Positions 1 through 8,344 of a stretch of DNA of 64,000 nucleotides are shown in pieces. Numbering within the stretch: the first letter of the stretch is position 1; every line of letters begins with the position of its first letter. The stretch covers positions 62,001 through 126,000 of the forward strand of contig NZ_JAATEJ010000011.1 of the NCBI RefSeq assembly GCF_012034175.1, in the 5' to 3' direction. Source of the DNA: Actinacidiphila epipremni. Lineage in GTDB: Bacteria; Actinomycetota; Actinomycetes; Streptomycetales; Streptomycetaceae. The position numbers and the translations under genes are program-made. Under the pieces are notes generated by a model. The model was not told the DNA's origin. It saw nothing but the letters and a program-made list of their open reading frames with translations, and did not search any database.

Positions 1-537
1 CAGCGCGTGCGGCACCGAGAAGTGCCCGGAGACCGCGGCCTCCACCGCCACGTGGTAGAGCACGATCGCGGTGACGTCGTTGAACAGCCCCTCGCCCTCC
101 AGGATGGAGATCATCCGGCGCGGCAGCCCGAGCCGGCCGGCCACCGCGGTCGCCGCTACCGGGTCGGGCGGTGCGACGAGCGCGCCCAGGGTGAAGGCGG
201 CGGCGAGCGTGATGCCCGGCACCACCGCGTCCACGACGGCGGCGACGGCCGCGGTGGTGACGAAGACCAGCGCGACCGCGAGCAGGAAGATCGCCCGCCG
301 GTTCGCCGCGAACTGCCGCCAGGAGGTGCGCTGGACGGCCGCGTACAGCAGCGGCGGCAGCACCAGCGGGAGGATCAGGTCCGGGTCGATGCGGACGTTG
401 GGGACCTGCGGGATCAGCGCGAGCACCCCGCCGAGCAGCGTCATCAGCACCGGCGAGGGCAGGTTGACGCGTTCCGCGAGCGGCACGACGATCACGGCGG
501 CGAGCATGAGCGAGAAGAACAGGGCGAGCTGATCCAC
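1..537 (-). CDS. Na+/H+ antiporter, CPA1 (NhaP-like) family, C-terminus cut by window edge
   Basis: The first 179 codons of a membrane antiporter read off the window's left end. The translation is strongly hydrophobic, with several membrane helices. It carries two CPA1 hallmarks: a GALVAPPDPVAATA segment (about residue 110) and LEGEGLFNDVTAIVL (about 145), whose Asn-Asp pair is the usual ion-binding motif. The family exchanges cytoplasmic cation for external protons in the plasma membrane. The start is taken as GTG at 537, giving an N-terminus VDQLALFFSLMLAA that runs straight into the first helix; a further upstream start cannot be excluded. A 106-bp gap separates it from the next gene, which lies on the same strand. 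Confidence 0.8.
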   Translation of the reverse strand, partial: MDQLALFFSLMLAAVIVVPLAERVNLPSPVLMTLLGGVLALIPQVPNVRIDPDLILPLVLPPLLYAAVQRTSWRQFAANRRAIFLLAVALVFVTTAAVAAVVDAVVPGITLAAAFTLGALVAPPDPVAATAVAGRLGLPRRMISILEGEGLFNDVTAIVLYHVAVEAAVSGHFSVPHAL

Positions 538-643
538 GCCCGTCAGCGTGCCACGCGGCGGCCCCGGGGCCGTGGACCCGGCCTACGAACGCCGGGTGCG
601 GCGGATCACCCGGCGCTCGGCCGTCACTGTCCGCTCGCGGCCG

Positions 644-1585
644 TCACCGGCTGTCGTCGCGTACGGTCTCCAGCGCGTGCCGCAGGTCGTCGGGGTACTC
701 GCTCTCGAACTGCACCCAGCTGCCGTCCGCGGGGTGCTCGAAGCCGAGTTGCTTGGCGTGCAGCCACTGCCGGGTCAGGCCGAGGCGGCGGGCCATGGTG
801 GGGTCGGCGCCGTAGGTGAGGTCGCCGACGCACGGGTGGCGGTGGGCGGCCATGTGGACCCGGATCTGGTGGGTGCGGCCGGTCTCCAGCTTGATGTCGA
901 GCAGGCTCGCGGAGCGGAACGCCTCGACGAGGTCGTAGTGGGTGACCGACGGCTTGCCGTCGGCGACGACCGCCCACTTGTAGTCGTGCGTGGGGTGCCG
1001 GCCGATGGGGGCGTCGATGGTGCCGCTCAGCGGGTCGGGGTGGCCCTGCACGAGGGCGTGGTAGCGCTTGTCGACGACCCGGTCGCGGAACTGCTGCTTG
1101 AGCCGGCTGTAGGCGTTCTCCGACTTGGCGACGACCATCAGGCCGGACGTGCCGACGTCCAGCCGGTGCACGATGCCCTGCCGCTCTGCGGCGCCGGAGG
1201 TCGCGATGCGGTAGCCGGCCGCGGCCAGGCCCCCGATCACGGTGGGGCCGGTCCAGCCGGGGCTGGGGTGGGCGGCGACGCCGACCGGCTTCATGACGAC
1301 CACGACGTCCTCGTCGTCGTACACGATCTCCATGCCGTCGACGGGCTCGGCGACGATCCGCACCGGCGCCGCGGGCGCCGGCATCTCGACCTCCAGCCAC
1401 GCGCCGCCGTGCACCCGCTCCGACTTGGCGGCCACCGCCCCGTCCAGCGACACCTTGCCGCCCGCGGCGAGCTCGGCGGCCTTGGTCCTGGAGAACCCGA
1501 ACATTCGGGCGAGGGCGGCGTCGACCCGCTCGCCCTCCAGGCCGTCGGGCACGGGAAGGGAGCGGATTTCGGGAACGGTACTCAC
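644..1585 (-). CDS. RluA/RluD-type pseudouridine synthase
   Basis: 313 aa. Residues about 15-75 form an S4 RNA-binding domain. This is followed by the RluA-family catalytic domain with [18 protein letters not shown] (about 140-157), where the Asp of HRLD is the family's catalytic nucleophile. Further conserved blocks are [13 protein letters not shown] (about 235) and the C-terminal [10 protein letters not shown]. The enzyme isomerises uridines in RNA; RluD acts on 23S rRNA helix 69, and the S4-plus-catalytic layout fits that clade, but the target cannot be read from sequence. The start is GTG at 1585. There is no Shine-Dalgarno; a CATACT -10-like box ends 6 nt before the start, suggesting a leaderless mRNA. 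lspA lies 61 bp upstream on the same strand, a conserved pairing in Streptomyces. Confidence 0.9.
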   Translation of the reverse strand: MSTVPEIRSLPVPDGLEGERVDAALARMFGFSRTKAAELAAGGKVSLDGAVAAKSERVHGGAWLEVEMPAPAAPVRIVAEPVDGMEIVYDDEDVVVVMKPVGVAAHPSPGWTGPTVIGGLAAAGYRIATSGAAERQGIVHRLDVGTSGLMVVAKSENAYSRLKQQFRDRVVDKRYHALVQGHPDPLSGTIDAPIGRHPTHDYKWAVVADGKPSVTHYDLVEAFRSASLLDIKLETGRTHQIRVHMAAHRHPCVGDLTYGADPTMARRLGLTRQWLHAKQLGFEHPADGSWVQFESEYPDDLRHALETVRDDSR

Positions 1586-1591
1586 GCAACG

Positions 1592-1597
1592 AGTATG
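1592..1597 (-). promoter_or_regulatory. candidate -10 box for the pseudouridine synthase gene (leaderless)
   Basis: CATACT on the minus strand, 6 nt before the GTG start and without an intervening ribosome binding site. No clear -35 was identified. Confidence 0.35.
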
Positions 1598-1646
1598 CCG
1601 GACGCCGCGTGGCGCCCGGCCCGCAGCGGTGGTGCGCCCGCGGGGC

Positions 1647-2279
1647 TCAGTCGCGGTGGCGGGTGCCGTCGGGGTCGATGCCGCGGAAGGAGAGCAGGAC
1701 GATCAGCACGCCGCCGCAGGTGATCGCGGAGTCGGCGAGGTTGAAGACGGCGAAGTGGGCCGGGGCGATGAAGTCCACGACCCGGCCCTGGAAGCCGCCC
1801 GGGGAGCGCAGGACCCGGTCGGTGAGGTTGCCGAAGGCGCCGCCGAGCAGCAGGCCGAGGGCGATCGCCCACGGCGTGCTGTACAGCCGGCGCGACAGCC
1901 GGACGATGACCACGATCACGCCCACCGCGATCGCCGTGAAGACGATCGTCATGCCCTGCCCCATGCCGAAGGCCGCACCGGCATTGCGCAGCGCGTCCAG
2001 CTCCAGGTAGTGGCCGAAGATGTGGACGGGCGCACGGCCTTCGAGGCTGTGCACCACCCACAGCTTCGACAGCACGTCCAGCAGGTACGCGAACGCCGCG
2101 ACGCCCACCAGCACCAGCACCCGGCGCCTGCGCCGCAGCGCGGCCTGGGCCCGGACCTGGGCGTCGGCGTCCGCGTCGCTGCCGGTGGCGGGGGCCGGCA
2201 CGGCACCGGTGGCCGGCTCGCCGGCCCGCTGCGGGGTGTCGTCGTCCGGCGTGATGATGGTGCGCTCCGCTTCCGTCAC
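1647..2279 (-). CDS. lspA: lipoprotein signal peptidase (signal peptidase II)
   Basis: 210 aa. After a roughly 50-residue hydrophilic Asp/Ala-rich N-terminal extension come four membrane helices. Conserved family blocks are SKLWVV, the [13 protein letters not shown] segment, [10 protein letters not shown] and the aspartate pair in VVDFI and FNLADSAI, which form the catalytic dyad. The enzyme removes the signal peptide from diacylglyceryl-modified prolipoproteins in the cytoplasmic membrane. The start is GTG at 2279 with a GAGGGA Shine-Dalgarno about 5 nt upstream. The gene lies between the pseudouridine synthase and the DksA-like gene on the same strand. Confidence 0.95.
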   Translation of the reverse strand: MTEAERTIITPDDDTPQRAGEPATGAVPAPATGSDADADAQVRAQAALRRRRRVLVLVGVAAFAYLLDVLSKLWVVHSLEGRAPVHIFGHYLELDALRNAGAAFGMGQGMTIVFTAIAVGVIVVIVRLSRRLYSTPWAIALGLLLGGAFGNLTDRVLRSPGGFQGRVVDFIAPAHFAVFNLADSAITCGGVLIVLLSFRGIDPDGTRHRD

Positions 2280-2353
2280 GTGGTCCCTCAGCCCTCAGCC
2301 CGTACGTGCCCTACTGCACTGCTGACGAGGGTACGGCACCGGCCCCGGGCCGG

Positions 2354-3028
2354 TCACCGGCGCTCTTGGCGCTGCTTGTCGTCCAGGCACAGCGTCGCGC
2401 GCGGGAACGCCTGCATCCTGGCCTTGCCGATCGGCCTGCCGCACACCTCGCACAGCCCGTACGTGCCCTCGTCGAGCCGCTGCAGCGCCCGCTCGGCCTG
2501 CCCGAGCGTCTCGCGGGTGTTGGCGGCCAGCGCCAGCTCGTACTCCCGGCTGATGTTCTTCGCGCCGGTGTCCGCCTCGTCCCCGCCGCTGTCGCTGCCG
2601 TCCCGCAGCAGGCCGGCCACGGCCGCCTCGGAGGACGCGATCTCGGCCTGGAGCCTGTCCACCTCCGCGGTCAGCTCCGAGCGGGCCTCCTCGGCCTCCT
2701 GCGGGCTCCAGGGGTCCTCCCCGGGCAGTACCGCGAGCTCGCCGGCCCCGGCAATGCCGCGTGCCGCAGGCACGCCGCTCGCGGCCTCAGTGGCCGCCGT
2801 CTTCTCCACACCCACAGTGCCAGCTCCCGTCTCGGACTGCTCACGACCGGTGCGCCCGTCGCTCACCGATTTCTTCCCTGCCACGGCCGACTTCCCACCT
2901 GCCGTTTTCTTCGGCGCCGCCTTCCCCGTCACCGCCTCTTCAGACGCGGGGGACCCCGCTGTCACCTGCTCGGCCGACGACTTCTTCTGTGCAGCGGTCT
3001 TGACCGCCTTCTTCTTCCCGGGCGCCAT
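2354..3028 (-). CDS. DksA/TraR-family C4 zinc-finger-like protein with a Lys/Ala-rich N-terminus
   Basis: 224 aa. Residues 1-90 are low-complexity and rich in Lys, Ala, Ser and Gly, with APGKKKAVKTAAQKK at the start, resembling nucleic-acid-binding tails. Residues about 105-175 are a probable coiled coil. The C-terminus has the DksA/TraR finger: TYGLCEVCGRPIGKARM, then PRATLC. The finger reads C-x2-C-x17-C-x2-D, so the expected fourth cysteine is replaced by Asp. DksA-like proteins bind the RNA polymerase secondary channel; that role here is inferred only from the family. The ATG at 3028 has no clear ribosome site. The gene is divergent from the T-box/ileS unit, and the 120 bp between 3029 and 3149 should hold its promoter. 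Confidence 0.85.
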   Translation of the reverse strand: MAPGKKKAVKTAAQKKSSAEQVTAGSPASEEAVTGKAAPKKTAGGKSAVAGKKSVSDGRTGREQSETGAGTVGVEKTAATEAASGVPAARGIAGAGELAVLPGEDPWSPQEAEEARSELTAEVDRLQAEIASSEAAVAGLLRDGSDSGGDEADTGAKNISREYELALAANTRETLGQAERALQRLDEGTYGLCEVCGRPIGKARMQAFPRATLCLDDKQRQERR

Positions 3029-3149
3029 GGCGCAACGATGCGTGGCATCGGCCCGGGCGGCGCGCTGAGCAGGGCATTCGGGTCAGCCGGGCGGCCGGCC
3101 GCAAACCCGGCGGCGGCACCGGCCGCGCCGCCGTACACTGAGCGGCAGC

Positions 3150-3447
3150 GAACCGGCGTGGATGGGACGAGTAGCGCCGCACGCAGCCATGAGCGACCCG
3201 GGGACGGTGGAAGCCCGGGGGTGTGCGCGGGGTGAAGATCAGCCCGGAGCCGCCGGAAGAAAGCCCGCGGGGGGTGTGCGGTGGCCGCATGGCGGCCGGC
3301 GCCGGCCGCCCCGGGTGAGTAGAACCGGCATCGCTGACCCCAATGAGGGGGCGGTGGGAGGTCTCCACCGCCAAGAAGGGTGGTACCGCGGGAGCGCTCC
3401 GGCGCCCTCGTCCCTTCGACGGAGCCTGTCCCAGTGTCCGCCGGAGG
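3150..3447 (+). promoter_or_regulatory. T-box leader of ileS (translational control)
   Basis: The canonical T-box sequence AAGGGTGGTACCGCGG is at 3376-3391. An ATC isoleucine codon at 3238-3240, in GTGAAGATCAGCCC, is the likely specifier of a short Stem I. AAGGG (3376-3380) can pair with CCCTT (3412-3416) to form the antisequestrator. In the alternative fold CTCCGGCG (3397-3404) pairs perfectly with CGCCGGAG (3439-3446), burying the ileS Shine-Dalgarno GGAGG at 3443-3447. No U-tract terminator is present, so control is translational: uncharged tRNA-Ile should expose the ribosome site. This matches the known actinobacterial ileS T-box class. Confidence 0.92.
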
Positions 3448-3455
3448 AATCCCCG

Positions 3456-6400
3456 ATGAGCCCGACCAGCCGCCCGCAGTATCGCCAGGTGCCCGCGCAG
3501 GTGGACCTGCCCGCGCTGGAGCACGAGGTGCTCCAGCTGTGGCGCGAGCGCAAGACGTTCGCCCGTTCCGTGGAGCAGACCCGGGGCCTGCCCGACTGGG
3601 TCTTCTACGAGGGCCCGCCGACCGCCAACGGCATGCCCGGCGCCCACCACATCGAGGCCCGCGTCTTCAAGGACGTCTTCCCTCGCTTCAAGACCATGCA
3701 GGGCCACCATGTGATCCGCAAGGCCGGCTGGGACTGCCACGGCCTGCCGGTGGAGCTCGCGGTGGAGAAGGAGCTGGGCTTCACCGGCAAGCAGGACATC
3801 GAGGCGTACGGCATCGCGGAGTTCAACGCCAAGTGCCGAGAGTCGGTGACCCGGCACACCGACGCGTTCGCCGAGCTGACCACCCGGATGGGCTACTGGG
3901 TGGACCTGGACAACGCCTACCGCACCATGGACCCGGAGTACGTGGAGTCGGTGTGGTGGTCGCTCCAGCAGATCTTCGACAAGGGCCTGCTGGTGCAGGA
4001 CTACCGGGTCGCCCCCTGGTGCCCGCGCGACCAGACGGGCCTGTCCGACCACGAGCTGGCGCAAGGCTACGAGACGGTCGTGGACCCGTCGGTCTATGTG
4101 CGCTTCCCGCTCACCGGCGGCCCGCTGGCCGGCCGCGCCTCGCTGCTGGTGTGGACGACCACGCCGTGGACGCTGGTGTCCAACACCGCGGTCGCCGCGC
4201 ACCCGGACGTCACGTACGTCGTCGCCACCGACGGCACCGAGCAGCTGGTCGTCGCCGAGCCGCTGCTGGGCAAGGCGCTCGGCGAGGGCTGGGAGCCGAC
4301 CGGGGAGAGCTTCACCGGCCGGGAGATGGAGCGCTGGACGTACGAGCGGCCGTTCGCCCTCGTGGACATCCCCGACGCGCATTTCGTGCTCAACGCCGAG
4401 TACGTCACGACCGAGGACGGCACCGGCCTGGTGCACCAGTCCCCCGCGTTCGGCGAGGACGACCTCAAGGCGTGCCGCGCGTACGGGCTGCCGGTGGTCA
4501 ACCCGGTGCGCCGGGACGGCACGTTCGAGCCCGAGGTGCCGCTGGTCGGCGGGGTGTTCTTCAAGAAGGCCGACGAGGCGCTGGTCGCCGAGCTCGCCGC
4601 GACCGGCAGGCTCTTCCGGCACGTGCCGTACGAGCACAGCTACCCGCACTGCTGGCGCTGCCACACCGCGCTGCTGTACTACGCGCAGCCGTCCTGGTAC
4701 ATCAGGACCACCGCGGTCAAGGACGCGCTGCTGCGGGAGAACGAGCGCACGAACTGGTACCCGGAGTCCGTCAAGCACGGCCGGTTCGGGGACTGGCTGC
4801 ACAACAACGTCGACTGGGCGCTGTCGCGCAGCCGCTACTGGGGTACGCCGCTGCCGATCTGGACGTGCGAGGAGGGCCACCTCACGTGCGTGGGCTCGCT
4901 CGCCGAGCTGACCGAGCTGACCGGCACCGACCAGTCCGGGCTCGACCCGCACCGGCCGTACATCGACGCGGTCACCTTCCCGTGCGGCACCTGCGGCGGC
5001 ACCGCGACCCGGGTGCCCGAGGTCATCGACGCCTGGTACGACTCGGGGTCCATGCCGTTCGCGCAGTGGGGCTACCCGTACCGCAACAAGGAGATCTTCG
5101 AGCGCACCTACCCGGCGCAGTTCATCTCCGAGGCGATCGACCAGACCCGCGGCTGGTTCTACACGCTGATGGCCGTCGGCACGCTGGTCTTCGACCGGTC
5201 CGCGTACGAGAACGTGGTGTGCCTCGGCCACATCCTCGCCGAGGACGGCCGCAAGATGTCCAAGCACCTGGGCAACATCCTGGAGCCGATCCCGCTCATG
5301 GACCAGCACGGCGCCGACGCGGTGCGGTGGTTCATGGCCGCGGGCGGGTCGCCGTGGGCGGCGCGCCGGGTCGGGCACGGCACGATCCAGGAGGTGGTGC
5401 GCAAGACGCTGCTCACGTACTGGAACACCGTCGCCTTCCAGGCGCTGTACGCCCGCACCTCCGGCTGGGCGCCCTCGGCCGCGGACCCGGCGGTCGCCGA
5501 CCGGCCGCTGCTGGACCGCTGGCTGCTGGGCGAACTCAACGCGCTGGTGCGGGACATGACCGACGCGCTGGAGGGCTTCGACACCCAGCGGGCCGGCAAG
5601 CTGCTGTCGGCGTTCGTCGACGACCTGTCCAACTGGTACGTGCGCAGGTCGCGGCGGCGGTTCTGGCACGGCGACGCGGCGGCGCTGCGCACGCTGCACG
5701 ACGTGGTCGAGACGGTGACCCGGCTGATGGCGCCGCTGGTGCCGTTCATCACGGAGCGGGTGTGGCAGGACCTGGTGGTGCCGGTGGCGCCGGACGCGCC
5801 GGACTCGGTGCACCTGGCGTCGTGGCCGGTCGCCGACGAGGCGCTCGTCGACCCGCGGCTGTCGGCGCGGATGCAGCTGGTGCGGCGGTTGGTGGAGCTG
5901 GGCCGGGCGACCCGGGCGGAGTCCGGCGTCAAGACCCGGCAGCCGCTGTCGCGGGCGCTGGTCGCCGCGGCGGGCTTCGAGGACCTGGACGAGGAGCTGC
6001 GGGCGCAGATCGCCGAGGAGCTGAACGTCTCGTCGCTGGCGTCGCTGTCCGAGGTGGGCGGCTCGCTGGTGGACGCGAGCGCGAAGGCGAACTTCCGGGT
6101 GCTGGGCAAGCGGTTCGGCAAGGGCGTGCAGGCGGTGGCGGCGGCGGTGGCCGCGGCGGACGCGGCGGCGCTGTCCGCGCAGTTGCGTGAGCAGGGGGTG
6201 ACGTCGGTGGTCGTGGACGGGGAGCCGGTGACGCTCTCGCCGGAGGAGGTCATCGTGACCGAGACCCCGCGCGAGGGCTGGTCGGTGGCCTCCGACTCCG
6301 GCGCGACGGTCGCCCTCGACCTGGAGATCACCCCCGAGCTGCGGCGGGCGGGCCTGGCCCGCGATGTCATCCGCCTCGTCCAGGAGGCCCGCAAGCAGTC

Positions 6401-6602
6401 GGGCCTCGACGTCGCCGACCGCATCGCGGTCCGCTGGTCCACGGACTCCGCGGAGGTTGCGGCGGCGCTCGCGGCTCATGCGGGCTTGATCGCCGAGGAG
6501 GTCCTCGCCGTCGAGTTCGCCGAGGGCGCCCCGGCGGAAGGTTACGGCTCCCGGTTCCGCGACGAAGCCCTCTCGCTGACCTTCGCCCTCCGCAAGGCCT
6601 GA
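3456..6602 (+). CDS. ileS: isoleucyl-tRNA synthetase (eukaryote-like type)
   Basis: 1048 aa, cytoplasmic; charges tRNA-Ile with isoleucine. The HIGH-equivalent sits in GPPTANGMPGAHHIEAR (about residues 52-68) and the KMSKS loop is GRKMSKHLGNI (KMSKH at about 600-604). WDCHGLPVE and a CWRCHTALLYY block are also present. The PGAHH form of the HIGH motif and overall length place it with the eukaryote-like bacterial IleS group, some members of which tolerate mupirocin; tolerance here is an inference. The ATG at 3456 was chosen because GGAGG (3443-3447) lies 8 nt upstream and is the target of the T-box. The open frame extends further 5', but that stretch is the leader RNA. It converges with divIVA across a hairpin terminator. 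Confidence 0.97.
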   Translation: MSPTSRPQYRQVPAQVDLPALEHEVLQLWRERKTFARSVEQTRGLPDWVFYEGPPTANGMPGAHHIEARVFKDVFPRFKTMQGHHVIRKAGWDCHGLPVELAVEKELGFTGKQDIEAYGIAEFNAKCRESVTRHTDAFAELTTRMGYWVDLDNAYRTMDPEYVESVWWSLQQIFDKGLLVQDYRVAPWCPRDQTGLSDHELAQGYETVVDPSVYVRFPLTGGPLAGRASLLVWTTTPWTLVSNTAVAAHPDVTYVVATDGTEQLVVAEPLLGKALGEGWEPTGESFTGREMERWTYERPFALVDIPDAHFVLNAEYVTTEDGTGLVHQSPAFGEDDLKACRAYGLPVVNPVRRDGTFEPEVPLVGGVFFKKADEALVAELAATGRLFRHVPYEHSYPHCWRCHTALLYYAQPSWYIRTTAVKDALLRENERTNWYPESVKHGRFGDWLHNNVDWALSRSRYWGTPLPIWTCEEGHLTCVGSLAELTELTGTDQSGLDPHRPYIDAVTFPCGTCGGTATRVPEVIDAWYDSGSMPFAQWGYPYRNKEIFERTYPAQFISEAIDQTRGWFYTLMAVGTLVFDRSAYENVVCLGHILAEDGRKMSKHLGNILEPIPLMDQHGADAVRWFMAAGGSPWAARRVGHGTIQEVVRKTLLTYWNTVAFQALYARTSGWAPSAADPAVADRPLLDRWLLGELNALVRDMTDALEGFDTQRAGKLLSAFVDDLSNWYVRRSRRRFWHGDAAALRTLHDVVETVTRLMAPLVPFITERVWQDLVVPVAPDAPDSVHLASWPVADEALVDPRLSARMQLVRRLVELGRATRAESGVKTRQPLSRALVAAAGFEDLDEELRAQIAEELNVSSLASLSEVGGSLVDASAKANFRVLGKRFGKGVQAVAAAVAAADAAALSAQLREQGVTSVVVDGEPVTLSPEEVIVTETPREGWSVASDSGATVALDLEITPELRRAGLARDVIRLVQEARKQSGLDVADRIAVRWSTDSAEVAAALAAHAGLIAEEVLAVEFAEGAPAEGYGSRFRDEALSLTFALRKA

Positions 6603-6680
6603 ACCCCCACGGCGCGGACGCTCCCAGCGAGGGCTGCGTCCGCGCCGGACGCCGACCACCAGGGGCGCGGGGTGCGAAAA

Positions 6681-6722
6681 GGGCCGGGCCTCCTGGGTTG
6701 GGTAACCCTGGAGGCCCGGCCC
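6681..6722. terminator. bidirectional hairpin between ileS and divIVA
   Basis: A perfect 13-bp stem: 6681-6693 pairs with 6710-6722 (5' arm GGGCCGGGCCTCC), with a 16-nt loop. It is flanked by AAAA on the left and followed by GAAAAGG on the right, so it can serve both convergent genes. Confidence 0.85.
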
Positions 6723-6743
6723 TGAAAAGGTCCAGCGCAGTGG

Positions 6744-7952
6744 TCAGTTGTCGTCCTCGTCGATGAGGAAGCCGCGCATGGGGGTGGGGGCCTGCTGGAG
6801 GGGGGAGGGGCCGCCCTGGGGGCGGACCGGGGCCATGGGCTGGGTCATCGCCGGGGACATCTGCTGCTGGCCGCCGTACGTCGGGCCGGGGGTGTGGCCG
6901 CCCATGCCCTGGCCGTTGCCGTACGAGGGCGCCGAGCCGTTGTGGCTCATCGCACCCGCGCCGGCGGGAGCCATCCCGCTCATCCCGTTGCTCATGGAGC
7001 CGTTGCCCATGGAGTTGCCCCCCATGGTGCCGCCCATCGCGGACGCGGACGGCAGCGACGGCGCCGGCGCGGTGGTGCGCGGCGGGGCGAGCGAGTCGTC
7101 GGCCTGGTTCTCCAGCTGGCGCAGCTGCGACTCCAGGTAGGACTTCAGCCGCGTGCGGTACTCCCGCTCGAAGCCGCGCAGGTCCTCGACCTTGCGCTCC
7201 AGCGTGGCGCGGGCGGACTCCAGCGAGCCCATCGCGACGCGGTGCTTCTCCTGGGCGTCCCGCTCCAGCGCGTCGGCCTTGGCGCGGGCGTCCCGCTCCA
7301 AGCCCTCGGCGCGGCTGCGTGCTTCACCGACGATCTTGTTGGCCTCGGAGCGCGCCTCGGCGATCGCCTGGTCGGCGGTCTGCTGGGCGAGCGAGAGCAC
7401 CCGGGCCGCGCTGTCGCCGCCGGGACCCTGCTGCTGCATCGGGTGGCCGGGGCCGGGACCCTGCATCGGGTGCTGGCCCATCGGACCCGGGCCCTGCTGC
7501 TGCATCGGGTGCTGGCCCATGGGGCCGGGACCCTGCATCGGGTGCTGGCCCATCGGACCGGGACCCTGCTGCTGCATCGGGTGCTGGCCCATCGGGCCAG
7601 GGCCCTGCTGCTGGGCGCTGGGACCGGGCGGCAGCTGCGGCATTCCGCCGCCGTGCCCCTGCTGCTGGGGGGGACCCATCTGCTGGGGCATCTGCTGCTG
7701 CACCGGCTGCGGTCCGGATATGGCGGCGGGCACAGGTCGGTCCTGCGGCTCGGGCTTGCGCTGGCTCGCCTGGGCCGCGGCACGGGTCGCCGCGGCCAGC
7801 TTGGCCCGCAGGTCCTCGTTCTCGCGGAGCAGCCGGGTCAGTTCGGCCTCCACCTCGTCGAGGAAGGCGTCGACCTCATCCTCGTCATAGCCCTCTCGGA
7901 GGCGGACGGTCGTGAACTGCTTGTTCCGAACGTCCTCGGGGGTCAACGGCAT
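6744..7952 (-). CDS. divIVA: DivIVA / Wag31-type polar growth and septum-site coiled-coil protein
   Basis: 402 aa. The N-terminus MPLTPEDVRNKQFTTVRLREGYDEDEVDAF is written here only in part: the membrane-binding DivIVA domain with LTPEDVRNKQF and the EGYDEDEVDAFL helix is followed by a coiled coil. Residues about 75-180 are Gln/Pro/Gly/Met-rich with near-perfect repeats of QQQGPGPMGQHPM. A second coiled coil spans about 185-275, and the C-terminal tail is Gly/Met/Pro-rich. In Streptomyces DivIVA marks hyphal tips and directs apical wall growth. An AGGTGAAGAG ribosome site precedes ATG 7952. It is the last gene of the division cluster, ending at a strong hairpin. Confidence 0.96.
   Translation of the reverse strand: MPLTPEDVRNKQFTTVRLREGYDEDEVDAFLDEVEAELTRLLRENEDLRAKLAAATRAAAQASQRKPEPQDRPVPAAISGPQPVQQQMPQQMGPPQQQGHGGGMPQLPPGPSAQQQGPGPMGQHPMQQQGPGPMGQHPMQGPGPMGQHPMQQQGPGPMGQHPMQGPGPGHPMQQQGPGGDSAARVLSLAQQTADQAIAEARSEANKIVGEARSRAEGLERDARAKADALERDAQEKHRVAMGSLESARATLERKVEDLRGFEREYRTRLKSYLESQLRQLENQADDSLAPPRTTAPAPSLPSASAMGGTMGGNSMGNGSMSNGMSGMAPAGAGAMSHNGSAPSYGNGQGMGGHTPGPTYGGQQQMSPAMTQPMAPVRPQGGPSPLQQAPTPMRGFLIDEDDN
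7430..7622 (-). repeat. in-frame tandem repeats inside divIVA
   Basis: About five degenerate copies of a 33-39-bp unit encode QQQGPGPMGQHPM or the shorter GPGPMGQHPM. The alternation of long and short units suggests length change by recombination between copies. This is coding repeat, not an array of RNA spacers. Confidence 0.85.
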
Positions 7953-7998
7953 CTCTTCACCTCAACGTGATCGTCGACATATCGGGAGCCCACACCGT

Positions 7999-8286
7999 TC
8001 ACATGAAGCTCCCAACAACGTAGATCAGGATGTAAACGATGATCATCAGTACGAAGAAGGACAGGTCGAGCGCCACGCCCCCGAGGCGCAGCGGTGGGAT
8101 GAACCGCCGCAGGAGCTTGAGTGGCGGATCGGTGACAGTGTAGGTGCCCTCCAGGACCACCACCATCGCCTTCCCAGGGTGCCATGAACGGGCGAACTGG
8201 AAGACGTAATCCATCACCAATCGGAAAATCAGCACAAAGAGGAAGCAGTACAGCGCGATGTACAGCACCTGGAGTGCGACACTCAT
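7999..8286 (-). CDS. YggT family membrane protein
   Basis: 95 aa. Two hydrophobic stretches (about residues 5-25 and 70-92) flank a short loop with FARSWHPGKAMVVVLEGTYTVTDPPLKLLRRFIPP; the DPPLKLLRRFIPPLR part is the YggT signature. The protein is conserved between sepF and divIVA in Gram-positive bacteria (YlmG) and is linked to envelope or division function, though its biochemical role is unknown. It lies 47 bp upstream of divIVA and 58 bp downstream of sepF on the same strand, so it is probably co-transcribed. Confidence 0.9.
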   Translation of the reverse strand: MSVALQVLYIALYCFLFVLIFRLVMDYVFQFARSWHPGKAMVVVLEGTYTVTDPPLKLLRRFIPPLRLGGVALDLSFFVLMIIVYILIYVVGSFM

Positions 8287-8344
8287 CGCGCTTCCCTCTC
8301 CCCTGCTTCTCGGCCTGCCGGCCGGTCCCTACGGTTGCGTTCGT

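Noticed and set aside
2940..6659. Very long open frame antisense to ileS (over 1200 codons)
   Set aside because: Arg/His/Val/Gly-rich composition with no domain is typical of the opposite strand of GC-rich coding DNA; ileS itself is certain.
7430..7622. Regular repeats that might look like a CRISPR array
   Set aside because: Units are in frame in divIVA, there are no unique spacers, and no cas genes are nearby.
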